DNA of 64,000 bases from Synechococcaceae cyanobacterium. Its GTDB lineage: Bacteria; Cyanobacteriota; Cyanobacteriia; PCC-6307; Cyanobiaceae. The notes under the pieces are model-generated. The model was not told where the DNA came from and did no database searches. It worked only from the letters and a program-made list of their open reading frames with translations. Shown here one piece after another: positions 50,124 through 59,336 of the stretch. The DNA is taken from positions 1 through 64,000 of the forward strand of contig CANCJV010000015.1 of the NCBI GenBank assembly GCA_947378425.1, read 5' to 3'. Position 1 is the stretch's first letter. Every line of letters starts with the position of its first letter. The translations under genes and the position numbers were made by a program.

Positions 50124-51020
50124 TCAGGTCGTAGCAGTAGAAGCGTTCAGACCCGTGGAGTAGCCAGCATCATGCGTGCTGCAGACCTGGTCCCAGAACG
50201 TGAAGTAGAGCCCAAAGTGCACCGACGAACGGCGGTGGTGAAGGGCGTGGTGCGCCGGCCCAATCACCCAGCGACCCAGCCAGTGATGGGGGAACCGGCG
50301 GGGGAGGTAGTCGAGATCGAGGTGGTTCACGATTGCCCAGACAGTCATGGTACTGAGCACAGCCAGCAGGGTGATCAAGTGGAGGGGAATCAGCATCACA
50401 ACCACCACCAGAAACAGAGACTGCACCAAGGCTTCTGGAGGATCGAACGCAAAGGATGTCCAGGGTGTGGGCCGGCGAGAGCGGTGGTGCCCTCGGTGAA
50501 ACAGGGCATACAGAACTGGGTGATGGAATAGGCGATGGGTAAAATAGAATGCTGCGTCCTGCAAGATGAGCACTGTGAGATAACTCACGCCCAAATACCA
50601 CCAGTTGCTGGACTCGACACCCGCGTATAACCGGGTCATGCCATGGGCTTGCAGCCACAGCATCGCGGCCGCAGCCAGGGCGAACACCGCTGCCGAGAGC
50701 ACTGACAGGCGGATGTCATGGTGGATCCCGTCGCGGATCCGCCGGTTCTGAAGTTCCGACGATGCAGGTTTGACACGGGAACGGCAGACACGGACCAGGT
50801 ACCAACACCCTCCGGCAGCAAGGAAATAGCGACCCAGGATGATCAGAAAGAACACAAGGCTGTCGCTCCCGAAGGAATGCTCTGCCCACGTCCACCCGAT
50901 CCCATCAAAGACGGGGTGATGCTGAGGCGGTGGCTGGATGATTCCGATATCGCTCGCTGCGGTCTGACTATTCAGGATAGAGGGAATCAGGACCCCAAAG
51001 CGGCCGCAGGGATGCAGCAT
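50124..51020 (-). CDS. Sterol desaturase/fatty acid hydroxylase family protein
   Basis: The 298-residue membrane protein carries the histidine clusters of di-iron membrane hydroxylases: FYFTHRLFHHPVLYALFHRG followed by HHRSRRPTPW, and AHHALHHRR near the C-terminus. Several membrane helices surround them. Such enzymes introduce hydroxyl groups or double bonds into lipids, carotenoids or sterols; the substrate is unknown. ATG 51020 is chosen; ATG 51137 would add 39 residues. It sits between virion gene clusters, as cargo. Confidence 0.75.
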   Translation of the reverse strand: MLHPCGRFGVLIPSILNSQTAASDIGIIQPPPQHHPVFDGIGWTWAEHSFGSDSLVFFLIILGRYFLAAGGCWYLVRVCRSRVKPASSELQNRRIRDGIHHDIRLSVLSAAVFALAAAAMLWLQAHGMTRLYAGVESSNWWYLGVSYLTVLILQDAAFYFTHRLFHHPVLYALFHRGHHRSRRPTPWTSFAFDPPEALVQSLFLVVVVMLIPLHLITLLAVLSTMTVWAIVNHLDLDYLPRRFPHHWLGRWVIGPAHHALHHRRSSVHFGLYFTFWDQVCSTHDAGYSTGLNASTATT

Positions 51021-51184
51021 TACTGGATCCGCCACCCAATCCACCACAGCTACATGCCAAGGTTTGGCTTGATGTGCACATCTTGCGGCTGTGGCAAGAG
51101 AAGCCGACCGGTCGGATGCTGTTCTGATCACGGGCATGATCTGGCTGCGGCAAGCAAGCTGGAGAGCGCCGCGCGGTCTGACCC

Positions 51185-51589
51185 ATGCTCCGTTTTTTGC
51201 TGAACGTCCTCTGGTTTCTCCTGGGGGGCTTTGTGATGGGCCTGGGCTGGTGGCTGGCCGGACTGGTCGCGGCGATCACGATCGTCGGCATTCCCTGGGC
51301 CAGGGCCTGCTTTGTGATTGGCAACTATTCCTTCTGGCCGTTTGGCCAGGAAGCGGTCAGTCGCAAGGAGCTCACCGGGCGGATGGATTTCGGCACTGGA
51401 CCGCTGGGGTTGATCGGCAACGTGATCTGGTTTCTGGTGGCGGGTTGGTGGCTGGCGATCGGTCACCTCACCTCTGCAGTGGCCTGTTTCGTGACGATCA
51501 TCGGCATTCCCTTCGGGATCCAGCACATCAAGCTGGCCCTGATCGCCCTGGCCCCGATCGGCATGCAGGTGGTTCCGGAGCGGCGCTGA
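51185..51589 (+). CDS. YccF domain membrane protein
   Basis: The 134-residue protein is a full YccF (DUF307) member: FLLNVLWFLLGGFVMGLGWW at the start, VGIPWARACFVIGNYSFWPF, then NVIWFLVAGWWLAIGHLTSA and IGIPFGIQHIKLALIALAP. The two halves repeat the same pattern (helix, G-I-P motif). It sits in the cytoplasmic membrane; its function is not established. It lies 41 bases from the DoxX gene on the same strand. Confidence 0.85.
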   Translation: MLRFLLNVLWFLLGGFVMGLGWWLAGLVAAITIVGIPWARACFVIGNYSFWPFGQEAVSRKELTGRMDFGTGPLGLIGNVIWFLVAGWWLAIGHLTSAVACFVTIIGIPFGIQHIKLALIALAPIGMQVVPERR

Positions 51590-51630
51590 ACGAACAGGGG
51601 CAGACTGCCCCTCGTTGCCGTGAAGCCCTG

Positions 51631-52005
51631 ATGACCCTGCAGACCGCACGCCTGTCGGTGTTCAACCGGATTGCCCGAGTGCTGCTGTGCCTGGTGTTCA
51701 TCCAGGCGGTGATCGGCAAACTGACGGGCTTTGCCGCTGTGGCCGGGGTGATCGCCGCCAAGGGACTGCCGCTGGCGCCGGTGTTGCTGGTGGCAGCGAT
51801 GGCGCTGATGGCGGTGGGCTCCGCCCTGGTGATCAGCGGCTGGAAAGCTCGGCTGGGTGTCGTGCTGTTGCTGGTGTTCCTGGTGCCGACGACGCTGCTG
51901 TTCCACGGTGATGTGAGTGACAGCGGCCAGCGGATCCAGCTCCTCAAGAACCTGGCGATCATCGGCGGGCTGCTGCTGGTGGCCGACCAGGACAGTAGAC
52001 GCTGA
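51631..52005 (+). CDS. DoxX-family membrane protein
   Basis: The 124-residue protein has four membrane helices in the DoxX arrangement: FNRIARVLLCLVFIQAVIGK, then AKGLPLAPVLLVAAMALMAV, RLGVVLLLVFLVPTTLLFHG and IQLLKNLAIIGGLLLVADQD. DoxX-like proteins are linked to quinone or thiol redox stress; no substrate is known here. It follows YccF and is probably co-transcribed. Confidence 0.8.
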   Translation: MTLQTARLSVFNRIARVLLCLVFIQAVIGKLTGFAAVAGVIAAKGLPLAPVLLVAAMALMAVGSALVISGWKARLGVVLLLVFLVPTTLLFHGDVSDSGQRIQLLKNLAIIGGLLLVADQDSRR

Positions 52006-52304
52006 GAAGGATTTGCCGGAACTGAGAAATTTTCCGAGCGGCAATGCCGCCGTTTCCGGAAACAGGGGAATACCCCTCGGTTCAATGAGGTTCTGCAGGA
52101 AGCCCCAAGGAGTTGCTCCGGCCTGATTTTGAAACGCGAATTCCGAGGAGAATTTTCGATTTTTTCCGCGCTGCTTTCTCCCCTTTTGAAGGTTGGTTGT
52201 TGTCGCGCTGGTGATTTCCGGTTCCCGGGCGCAGTGAGCAGTGGCTGGTTCTGTTGGTGAAACAGTGGCTGGCTGTGTTCGTGTCGGCGTGCGTGGTGTG
52301 CGGC

Positions 52305-52661
52305 TCAACCTCGACGTTCAGCGGCATCCATGCGACGAGCGATCGACCGGGCCCAACGCAGTCCGGGGTTACCACCCCAGCCATCCCAGGCCTGGCGGCC
52401 TTTGCCGTAGGCGCTCCAGCTGGAGCCCTGCTTGTCGATGGCGTGACGGGCGAAGTAGCTGACCATGCGATCGATGGTGGTGGGCGAGAGCTCCTGGCGG
52501 TTGACCAGTTGCCTGGCCCGAGCCAGGCCCACCGGCGTCATGCCGCGCTGGGAGGGCGACTGCTGGGCCCGCCGTTCCAGGGCGCGACGGGCAGCAGCGG
52601 CGACAGGAGCTGGCGGCTGAAAGGAAATGCCGCGGTAGAAGTCCTTGCTCCGTCGCGGCAT
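52305..52661 (-). CDS. Small virion-operon protein
   Basis: The 118-residue basic protein (MPRRSKDFYRGISFQPPAPV) has a helical body (MTPVGLARARQLVNRQELSP, then TTIDRMVSYFARHAIDKQGS) and a conserved-looking end GKGRQAWDGWGGNPGLRWAR. Such a segment is frequent in small phage proteins encoded between protease or scaffold and capsid genes. It lies 5 bases after the preceding gene. Confidence 0.6.
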   Translation of the reverse strand: MPRRSKDFYRGISFQPPAPVAAAARRALERRAQQSPSQRGMTPVGLARARQLVNRQELSPTTIDRMVSYFARHAIDKQGSSWSAYGKGRQAWDGWGGNPGLRWARSIARRMDAAERRG

Positions 52662-52666
52662 GGTGA

Positions 52667-53104
52667 TCAGGCAGCTGCGGGCTGGTCGTTGCCTGGGTTG
52701 GCGATGGGATTGACGCTGCTGGAGTTGTCGTCTGCAGTGGCATTCAGTGCACCATCGGTCGCTACGACGACCTCAGTCACCGGCTTGGTGGCCACTTCCT
52801 CGACAATCGCATCTGATGTCTCCTCCTCCACAGGTGTGAGGGCCGGCACGAACTGGTCGAGGTAGGTGCCGATGGCGCTGAGCTGGCTGCTGGCGTCTTC
52901 AGCGCTGGCCTTCAGCTGGGCCATCAGCGCCTCGGCTGTTGCAGCCCGTTCCATTGCGGCCAGGGCATCCTTGCGGGCAGTAGCGATGGCGGCCTCGTCG
53001 GCTGCGTCATCGGCGAGGGCATCAGCGAGCTGTCGGCGCAGATCAGCCTCGCGGGACTGGAAGCGGGAGAAGACGCCGACGAGGCGATCGAGCAGAGCGG
53101 TCAT
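52667..53104 (-). CDS. Coiled-coil virion-operon protein
   Basis: The 145-residue acidic protein has a long coiled coil (READLRRQLADALADDAADE, then AAIATARKDALAAMERAATA) followed by a disordered, Thr/Val/Asn-rich tail. It is probably a small scaffold-like or head-assembly helper. ATG 53104 is preferred; ATG 53149 would add a short basic leader. Confidence 0.55.
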   Translation of the reverse strand: MTALLDRLVGVFSRFQSREADLRRQLADALADDAADEAAIATARKDALAAMERAATAEALMAQLKASAEDASSQLSAIGTYLDQFVPALTPVEEETSDAIVEEVATKPVTEVVVATDGALNATADDNSSSVNPIANPGNDQPAAA

Positions 53105-53281
53105 GGTTTTCAGGGTATAGAAGAGGAAACGAAGTAAGCGGAGGGCCATCGGACACCTCGAGGTAGAGCACTGGGAGGGATGAGCCGCGCAAGGCAACTG
53201 GCTGCACCACCAGCCCACCTCTCCCTCTTGCCAACCCCTTGGCTATCGCCCGGCACCCCATGTGAAAGGGGCCCCTGGCCC

Positions 53282-54187
53282 CTAGCGACGGGAGGGGGTG
53301 CGGCCGTTGATGGGGAAGGAGGCGCGGTAGAGCTCGGAGGCGGTCATGGCCTGGGGGTTGATTGGTTCGCCGTTGCTGCCGATGCCTGAGACGGTGAGGC
53401 CACCGGCGGCCTGCATGCCGGCGGGGCCGCGCTGCTGGAAGAGGAAGCCGTAGACGGGATGGATGCGCATCTGGTCGAGGAATTCGGTTGTCGTCATCGG
53501 GCGGCCGTCGTCACCCAGCAGCGGTTTGCCCTGGGAATCGAGTGGTTCGAGCCCGTCCTTGCCGTCGCTGCCGCTGCTGAGGCGAAAGCAGCTGCCCAGC
53601 TGACCTTTGAAGATGTCAAAGAAGGTGCCGCGACCGTCGCCGCCGGAGCGGCCCTCGGCCTGGGAGAAGACCCGCTCAAGTAGGCGGTCCTTACGCAACT
53701 GGAGGATCTGCTGTCTGGCCTCGTCGCGCTCGGAGGCGACAGCGGCGACCTTCTGGGCGGAGGCCTCCTCCATCTGGCGTTCGCGCAGTTCCATCTGCTG
53801 CTCGAGCACCTGCTTCTGGCGTTCGGCCTGCTGCAGGCGGGCGTACTCCTCGGGGTTGATCTCGGAGAAGCGGTTGAGCTGCTGGCGGAGGGTGCGGATT
53901 TCTTTTTCGAGTTGGTTGGACTTGCGGCGTTCGGCCCGCAGGGGTTCGGCGAGGCGGCTGTCGTCAGCGAGGGGAGCAACACCATCGGACTGGGCATTGC
54001 CCAAACTGTCGGCGCCGCCGCCGGCGGCAGAACCGCCCTGGCCGCCAGTGCCATTGGGATCACCCGTGGTCTGGGGACTGGTGGCGATTGCCTCACCGGG
54101 CTGGCCGGTGGCGGCGTAGTTGTTGTCAGCGCCCTGGCCGCTGGATGCGGCGGGGCTGGAGGTGGAAGAAGTAGTGGCCGTGGTCAT
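53282..54187 (-). CDS. Probable capsid scaffolding protein
   Basis: The 301-residue protein has a Ser/Gly/Thr-rich N-terminus, a long coiled coil at about residues 80-175 (RRKSNQLEKEIRTLRQQLNR, then ERQKQVLEQQMELRERQMEE), and an ordered C-terminal part (TTTEFLDQMRIHPVYGFLFQ) that could bind capsid. This is the usual plan of phage scaffold proteins, encoded between portal and capsid as here. The final S-I-N-G-R-T-P-S-R-R-like end is basic. About 9 kb of other DNA now separates it from the capsid gene. Confidence 0.7.
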   Translation of the reverse strand: MTTATTSSTSSPAASSGQGADNNYAATGQPGEAIATSPQTTGDPNGTGGQGGSAAGGGADSLGNAQSDGVAPLADDSRLAEPLRAERRKSNQLEKEIRTLRQQLNRFSEINPEEYARLQQAERQKQVLEQQMELRERQMEEASAQKVAAVASERDEARQQILQLRKDRLLERVFSQAEGRSGGDGRGTFFDIFKGQLGSCFRLSSGSDGKDGLEPLDSQGKPLLGDDGRPMTTTEFLDQMRIHPVYGFLFQQRGPAGMQAAGGLTVSGIGSNGEPINPQAMTASELYRASFPINGRTPSRR

Positions 54188-54287
54188 GACCCATCGCGAC
54201 TGTCGTGGATGAGCACCCCGTCCAGGCTGTGCTCCCCAGCTATTGCCTGGTCGGCCAATCGGCGGGCACGGCCAGCAGAGTGGGCCG

Positions 54288-54572
54288 ATGGAGAGATCCC
54301 GCCTCGGTTCGATGCAGCGCGAGAGCACCGCCCAGATGGCGGCCAACATCGGCCGCGAGGCCGGAGAGCTACTGGCCGCCCTGGCTGACTGCCGGGGGTT
54401 TCGGCTTGCAGAGCCCAAGGTCATGGCGGCGCTGCTGGCGCACCTGCTGGTGAGTAGCCGTGAGCTGCTGCAGAACCTGCTGATCGACACCGCCCGGCGC
54501 CCGAGGTTGCTCATGGCTGCTGCAGAACCGGATGGCACCCGCCCGGCAGAGGCACTTAGCCTTGAGCCATGA
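54288..54572 (+). CDS. Hypothetical helical protein
   Basis: The 94-residue protein (MERSRLGSMQRESTAQMAAN) is helical, with EAGELLAALADCRGFRLAEP and LLAHLLVSSRELLQNLLIDT followed by A-R-R-P. A partial copy lacking the middle lies at 61334-61456. The stop overlaps the DUF433 start by 4 bases, so it is transcribed with that toxin-antitoxin pair. Confidence 0.55.
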   Translation: MERSRLGSMQRESTAQMAANIGREAGELLAALADCRGFRLAEPKVMAALLAHLLVSSRELLQNLLIDTARRPRLLMAAAEPDGTRPAEALSLEP

Positions 54573-54784
54573 GCAGCCGCATCACCCACAACCCTGATCA
54601 GTGCGGCGGCAGGCCCTGCATCCGCGGCATGCGGATCCGTGTGCAGGACGTCCTTGAGCTGTATGCCGCTGGGCTGAGCACTGAGCAGATCCTCGCTGAC
54701 TTCCCCGATCTGGAGGCGGAGGACCTCAAGGCAGGGCTGGCTTATGCAGCGCGGGAAATCGATCACCCGGTGCTGGTGGGATGA
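54569..54784 (+). CDS. DUF433 antitoxin
   Basis: The 71-residue protein is a typical DUF433 member: RITHNPDQCGGRPCIRGMRI, then RVQDVLELYAAGLSTEQILA and DFPDLEAEDLKAGLAYAARE. These form a small HTH that represses the operon and binds the adjacent DUF5615 PIN-like toxin. The stop overlaps the toxin start by 4 bases (ATGA). Confidence 0.85.
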   Translation: MSSRITHNPDQCGGRPCIRGMRIRVQDVLELYAAGLSTEQILADFPDLEAEDLKAGLAYAAREIDHPVLVG

Positions 54785-55131
54785 AGCGGTGGCTTGATGC
54801 CCAGCTCCCGCCGCTGCTCGCCGGTTGGATCAACGCGCAGGGGTGGGGTCTCCATGCGGTCGGGGTGCGCGATGTCGGCATGCGCGATGCCAGCGACCCC
54901 GTGATCTTCCACGCCGCAAGGGATGCAGGTGTTGTCGTGATGACCAAGGACCGTGACTTCATCCGCCTGTTGGATGAACAGGGCCCGCCACCGCAGGTGA
55001 TCTGGCTACGCCTGGGGAACAGCAGCAACGCTGTCCTGCAGGACGTTCTCTCGACAACCCTGCCCAGGGCGATGGATCATCTCCGTAGCGGAGAGCCCTG
55101 GATCGAGATCCGACCAAATCAACAGAGCTGA
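54781..55131 (+). CDS. DUF5615 PIN-like toxin
   Basis: The 116-residue protein has the short PIN-like fold: KRWLDAQLPPLLAGWINAQG, then VGMRDASDPVIFHAARDAGV, and VVMTKDRDFIRLLDEQGPPP. The acidic residues (LDAQ, D-A-S-D, T-K-D-R-D-F) are all present. It should act as an RNase held in check by DUF433. Intact. Confidence 0.85.
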   Translation: MKRWLDAQLPPLLAGWINAQGWGLHAVGVRDVGMRDASDPVIFHAARDAGVVVMTKDRDFIRLLDEQGPPPQVIWLRLGNSSNAVLQDVLSTTLPRAMDHLRSGEPWIEIRPNQQS

Positions 55132-55787
55132 ACAGATCTGCCTGATTGGCAGGCCCTTGGAGAGGTAACGCTCCTCACGGCTCCTGCCGTCAGGAGCGGC
55201 AAGCCGGTCCCAGCAGTCAGATGTGATCTGCAGGGAGGCCCGCAAGGCGCGCTCAGGGTTTGATGGGGAGGCCAGGGGGTTGGTGTGCTGACCGTCATGA
55301 GCTGGGGACAACGGCGCTTGCTGGCTATTGCCGAGATTCGCTTGGAGCAGCAAAGACAGGCCCACCTCATCCAGGCCCCACGGCCTGCTGAAGTCGTGAA
55401 GGCGCAGATCCATGCAGCGATTGGAACAGGTGGTTCACGAGCCTGAGAACCATCGCTTCGATGGATAGAGCATCGGTAAAAGGCATTGCTCAAGAAAGAT
55501 TTTCACGGATCCTTGGCTCGACCAGCAAATAGCTATCGGAACCAAACAGTGTGGCTGAACGTGGCTTGTAGAACCACCCGATAACAAGTCAGAGAGACGG
55601 CGGCGGAGTGCCTTGCGCCATCAACAGCAAAAGAACATTGATCATATGGGTAGCAGCAGTTGAGACTTGCAATCACGCATCCAAAGGGGTCTATGCCATG
55701 AGGCAACGTAACGATCGGTTGCCAACCCACGCTCTTGCGGACTGCTGCAATCACTCTGACTACTAGGCGAGCAACCACCTTTTCCGA
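55132..55787. other. Intergenic stretch without a supported gene
   Basis: A 49-codon frame at 55297-55446 (MSWGQRRLLAIAEIRLEQQR) is helical and could be real. Longer frames on the minus strand lack any recognised motif. The right part should contain the promoter of the secreted protein at 55788. Confidence 0.35.
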
Positions 55788-56333
55788 ATGAAGAGACCTG
55801 CATCCCCATTCGTACCCGGAAGACCTCAAGGAAGGCCATTCCTGCGCCGGGTTCTTCTCGGTAGTCTCCTGCTGGGCAGCACCTTGCTGGGCGCCCTGCC
55901 AAGCCGGGCCGACACCCTCTACACCCTCGACACCTTCTGCAGCCTAAATGGCACCGACGCGGTGCGCTGCAGTGTCGCCGCTGTTAACAGCGGCGACGCC
56001 ACCGAGTATCGCCACCGCATCGGCACGAAGCAGGTCGTCTTCCGCATCGCGGATCAGCCCTATACGCGAGTTGAACTCTGGGATCCGGCCGGCAAGCGCT
56101 GGCAGAGCGCAAACTCTGCTGCTGCCATCTTCTCCCTCAATGCAGTCTGTCTCAACGGAACGGCGTTCTGCGTCGTCAATCCCAACTACCTCAACAGCGT
56201 GCGGGAGGACTTGGGCCGGGCTGCCAACGGGCGTGACGTGATGGAGGTGACCTTCGGAAAGGACGGTCGCATCAATGCCACGTGCTACGACGAGGGCTGC
56301 CCTGATCAGGGAAAGCTTGGCAAGGGGGCATGA
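55788..56333 (+). CDS. Secreted protein of unknown function
   Basis: The 181-residue protein has an N-terminal signal sequence (FLRRVLLGSLLLGSTLLGAL, cleavage near SRA-DT). The mature part has six cysteines and a beta-rich look (TKQVVFRIADQPYTRVELWD, then FSLNAVCLNGTAFCVVNPNY). The segment VREDLGRAANGRDVMEVTFG is probably helical. No family is recognised. It lies 6 bases before the next secreted-protein start and is probably co-transcribed. Confidence 0.65.
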   Translation: MKRPASPFVPGRPQGRPFLRRVLLGSLLLGSTLLGALPSRADTLYTLDTFCSLNGTDAVRCSVAAVNSGDATEYRHRIGTKQVVFRIADQPYTRVELWDPAGKRWQSANSAAAIFSLNAVCLNGTAFCVVNPNYLNSVREDLGRAANGRDVMEVTFGKDGRINATCYDEGCPDQGKLGKGA

Positions 56334-56339
56334 GTGGTG

Positions 56340-57389
56340 ATGAAGAATCTTCCTGTCCTGCTCACCGCCCTGCTGCTGCTGCCTTCTCCTCCAGTGGTGG
56401 CACGAGGCCTCGAAGCACCCTTTCGGGGTGCTCAGCCGACCACGGCTGACACTCACCCGCTATTGGCCAAGGAGCGCGGCGGATCCCGAGCAGGAGGCGG
56501 CAAAGGTGGCAAGAGCCATCACGCCCGCACGGGCCTCGGGCGCGATACCTCCAGCATTCGGCGTGGCGACAGGCGGCCGAGCGGGGGCTGGAGCCGCCAG
56601 GTGGGCGAAGGGGACCGGGCCCGACGCAGCTTCGATCGATCCAGCTTGGACCGCTCGCGCCTTGGACGAGTTGACCGGGGTGACCTGAATCGGGCCCAGG
56701 GGACCCTGCGGGATCGCGCCGACAGGATCGACAGCGACCGTGTGCGCCGCAATTTCAGCGCCGTCGACCGGAACGAGATGCGCGATCGGATTGGCCGCAT
56801 GGATCGCGACGACTGGAACCGTGCCCGCGACCGCGCGGATGATCGCTGGGATCAGGCCCGGGACCGGGCGGACGACCGCCTCGACCGGGCACGCGACCGG
56901 TGGGATGATCAGATTGACAATCGCTGGGACCGTGTCGACCGCCGGGTGGACCGGGCGGTCGATCGGATCGGCGACTGGGACAACCACTGGCCTGGCTGGG
57001 TGCGGCCCGGCTGGGGGGTGGCCCGACCCTGGAACGCCGGCTGGTACGGCGGCTGGAACAATCCGCCCTGGGGATGGTGGGGAGCCCGTTCGGTGGCCTG
57101 GGGTCTTGGCAGCCTGGCCACCGCAGCCGTGATCAACAACGCCGTGAACGACGCCATCACCGCCAGCAGCACCACGATCCTGGTGCCTCAGAGCGACTAC
57201 ACCCTCTACTACAACAGCGTGCAGCCCAGCAACGATCAGCAGATCAGATTCGTGGCGAGCAATGGTCAGAACCAGTTGACGATGCAAGCCGACTGCCGCA
57301 ACGGCCTGCTCAACGGCCAGGCCCCTTCGAGCGCCTCCGAGGCCCAGCTCCTCAATGCCGCCTGCCAGGTGGCGTTCGGCAGTGCATGA
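56340..57389 (+). CDS. Secreted Arg/Asp-repeat protein
   Basis: The 349-residue protein has a signal peptide (MKNLPVLLTALLLLPSPPVV). A long charged region of alternating Arg/Asp at about 95-215 follows (NRARDRADDRWDQARDRADD and similar), forming heptad-like units. Next comes a Trp/Gly-rich stretch (HWPGWVRPGWGVARPWNAGW) and a hydrophobic turn (WGLGSLATAAVINNAVNDAI). The C-terminus has a small domain with YTLYYNSVQPSN and CRNGLLNG. Similar proteins are seen in cyanobacterial genomes; the function is unknown, and an envelope-associated structural role is my inference. Confidence 0.65.
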   Translation: MKNLPVLLTALLLLPSPPVVARGLEAPFRGAQPTTADTHPLLAKERGGSRAGGGKGGKSHHARTGLGRDTSSIRRGDRRPSGGWSRQVGEGDRARRSFDRSSLDRSRLGRVDRGDLNRAQGTLRDRADRIDSDRVRRNFSAVDRNEMRDRIGRMDRDDWNRARDRADDRWDQARDRADDRLDRARDRWDDQIDNRWDRVDRRVDRAVDRIGDWDNHWPGWVRPGWGVARPWNAGWYGGWNNPPWGWWGARSVAWGLGSLATAAVINNAVNDAITASSTTILVPQSDYTLYYNSVQPSNDQQIRFVASNGQNQLTMQADCRNGLLNGQAPSSASEAQLLNAACQVAFGSA

Positions 57390-57847
57390 CCCAAGTCCTC
57401 CAGCCCCGCCACTTTCCGGCGGGATGGTAAGCGCGTCCTGGGAAGCATGTCGACGTCCCTGGCCTCGAGGCCACGGCGGACGGCGGCACCACGGGGACTG
57501 TGCAGCAAACGGGCTGGTGGGCGAGGACCTAGAGGGCATGCCAGCCAGGATGAACGTTGTCACACCCGTGGAATGGAAGATGGAAATGGCGCCTGCCTGT
57601 GGGGCAAGCCCACCGTGACTCAGTCTTCACCGACGCGGAAATCGGCGTTAACGAACAGCCTCCCCAGCAGGCATTCATTATAATTTGGCGCCGCATATGA
57701 AGCTGGACAGTTTTGACGCCAATGAAGACGGAGAAGCGAGTGCATTTCAGTTTCTGGTGATGACAATCCCATAGTTAACAAAGTCGAACCTTTCTCCTTG
57801 GCACCCAGATATCGACCGTACATTGGGCTGACTTAGAGGAGCCGACA
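57390..57847 (+). other. Intergenic region, likely promoter of the DUF1254 operon
   Basis: No gene is seen. TATAAT at 57679-57684 is a good -10 candidate, but no matching -35 is clear. AGGAG about 8 bases before the ATG at 57848 is a good ribosome-binding site. Confidence 0.35.
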
Positions 57848-59290
57848 ATGTCATCAGCCATGTCTCGCGCCTTGTGGAAGGCCAGATTTTGGCCCGTGAT
57901 TGCCGCTGCTCTTCTCATTCCGCTCGCAGTCGGGGGTTTGAGCGCACAGGGAATCTCTGAGCCGCCTCACGCAGTGACGTCGACTGTCTCGAAAAGTGAT
58001 CAAGAGATCATGAAGACACTGCAACTCGCATATCGCTGGGGGTATCCGCTGATGGCCATGGCCACAAACAACCGGGAGACCTACGGCTCAACGATCAACG
58101 CCTTCTACAACATGAAGACGGCGGCCAACGAGAAGTCGCAGCGCGACCGGGGTTTCAACGCGGAGACGCTCTATTCGGCGGGCGCGCTGGACCTCGCCAA
58201 GGAGCCCGTGGTCTTCAGCATGCCCAAGGTCGGTGACCGCTACGTCGTGTTCCCGGTCCAGGACGCCTGGGGCAACATCGACCACGTCATCGGCACCCGC
58301 ACCGAAGGCAACAACGGCGGCGACTACCTGATCAGCGGTCCGGGCTGGAAAGGCACTGTGCCCAAGGGCATGAAGCACTTCCGCGTGCATACCAACGTGG
58401 CGTTCATGCCGGGACGCTCGATGGTCAGGAGCCCGGAAGACGCCAAGGCCTTCGCCGACACGGTGCAGGACCAGTTCACCCTCACCCCGCTCAGCCGCTG
58501 GGGCAAGGGGGCTACCAACCCGAATCGCGATTCGATCAAGGATCCCCTCACGCTCGACCCGAGCAGGAACTACAACGCCCTTCTCCCCGCCACCCCCATT
58601 AACGACTACTTCAACCAGTTGAACGCGCTGCTGGTCACGAACCCGCCTTATGACTACGACAAGCCGGCGCTGCAGCGCTTCGCCAAGCTGGGCATCGGAC
58701 CAGGGCAGAAGTTCGACATCAATCGCTTCAGCCCCGCGGTGCGCAGCGCGATGGAGGAGTTCGGCCGCACCGACGTGCCGGCCACGGCCAAGCTGAACGC
58801 CGAGAAAGGCCTGGATTTCCGCATGAACAGGCTGTTGGGCAACTACGGGACGGCCTACTGGGAGCGTTACTACACGCTGTTCGGCGGGCTGGGCAGCAAC
58901 CTTCTGGAGGACGCCGCCTACTTCTGGCTGAGCAAGGATGAGAGCGGTGCCAAGCTTGACGGCAACCAGAAGTACATCGTGCGCCTTGAGGCCGCACAGA
59001 TCCCCAAGACCAAGGCCTTCTGGTCGCTGACGCTGTACGACAAGGACTTCTTCCTGCCGCAAGGGCTACCGATGAGCCGGCACGTACGCAACAGCATGGA
59101 CGACATGAAGCGGGCCCCTGACGGTTCGCTGGTCGTCTATCTCCAGCCGGACAACCCGGGGGCCGACAAGGAAGCCAACTGGCTGCCGACGCCGCGCGAC
59201 AGTTACTTCGTCGTCATGCGCGTGTACGGACCCGAAGGCGACATCCTCACCGGGAAGTGGCAACAACCCGCGGTGCGTCTGTCACCGTGA
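57848..59290 (+). CDS. DUF1254/DUF1214 exported protein
   Basis: The 480-residue protein has a signal peptide (ALLIPLAVGGLSAQG region). The DUF1254 part is at about 55-190 (AYRWGYPLMAMATNNRETYG, then NAFYNMKTAANEKSQRDRGF and VVFSMPKVGDRYVVFPVQDA). The DUF1214 part is near the C-terminus (FWSLTLYDKDFFLPQGLPMS, then DGSLVVYLQPDNPGADKEAN and WLPTPR). The function of this widespread family is unknown. It precedes an arylsulfatase by 46 bases, and both probably form one unit. Codon use and families suggest transfer from a proteobacterium; that is inference. Confidence 0.85.
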   Translation: MSSAMSRALWKARFWPVIAAALLIPLAVGGLSAQGISEPPHAVTSTVSKSDQEIMKTLQLAYRWGYPLMAMATNNRETYGSTINAFYNMKTAANEKSQRDRGFNAETLYSAGALDLAKEPVVFSMPKVGDRYVVFPVQDAWGNIDHVIGTRTEGNNGGDYLISGPGWKGTVPKGMKHFRVHTNVAFMPGRSMVRSPEDAKAFADTVQDQFTLTPLSRWGKGATNPNRDSIKDPLTLDPSRNYNALLPATPINDYFNQLNALLVTNPPYDYDKPALQRFAKLGIGPGQKFDINRFSPAVRSAMEEFGRTDVPATAKLNAEKGLDFRMNRLLGNYGTAYWERYYTLFGGLGSNLLEDAAYFWLSKDESGAKLDGNQKYIVRLEAAQIPKTKAFWSLTLYDKDFFLPQGLPMSRHVRNSMDDMKRAPDGSLVVYLQPDNPGADKEANWLPTPRDSYFVVMRVYGPEGDILTGKWQQPAVRLSP

Positions 59291-59336
59291 CCGTCCTGAG
59301 CTGCAGTTTGACTTTGACCAAAAAGCGGAGTTTGGT

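Noticed and set aside
55006-55493. Transposase-like remnant on the minus strand
   Set aside because: Two overlapping frames look superficially protein-like, but I could find no catalytic motif, terminal repeats or target duplication.
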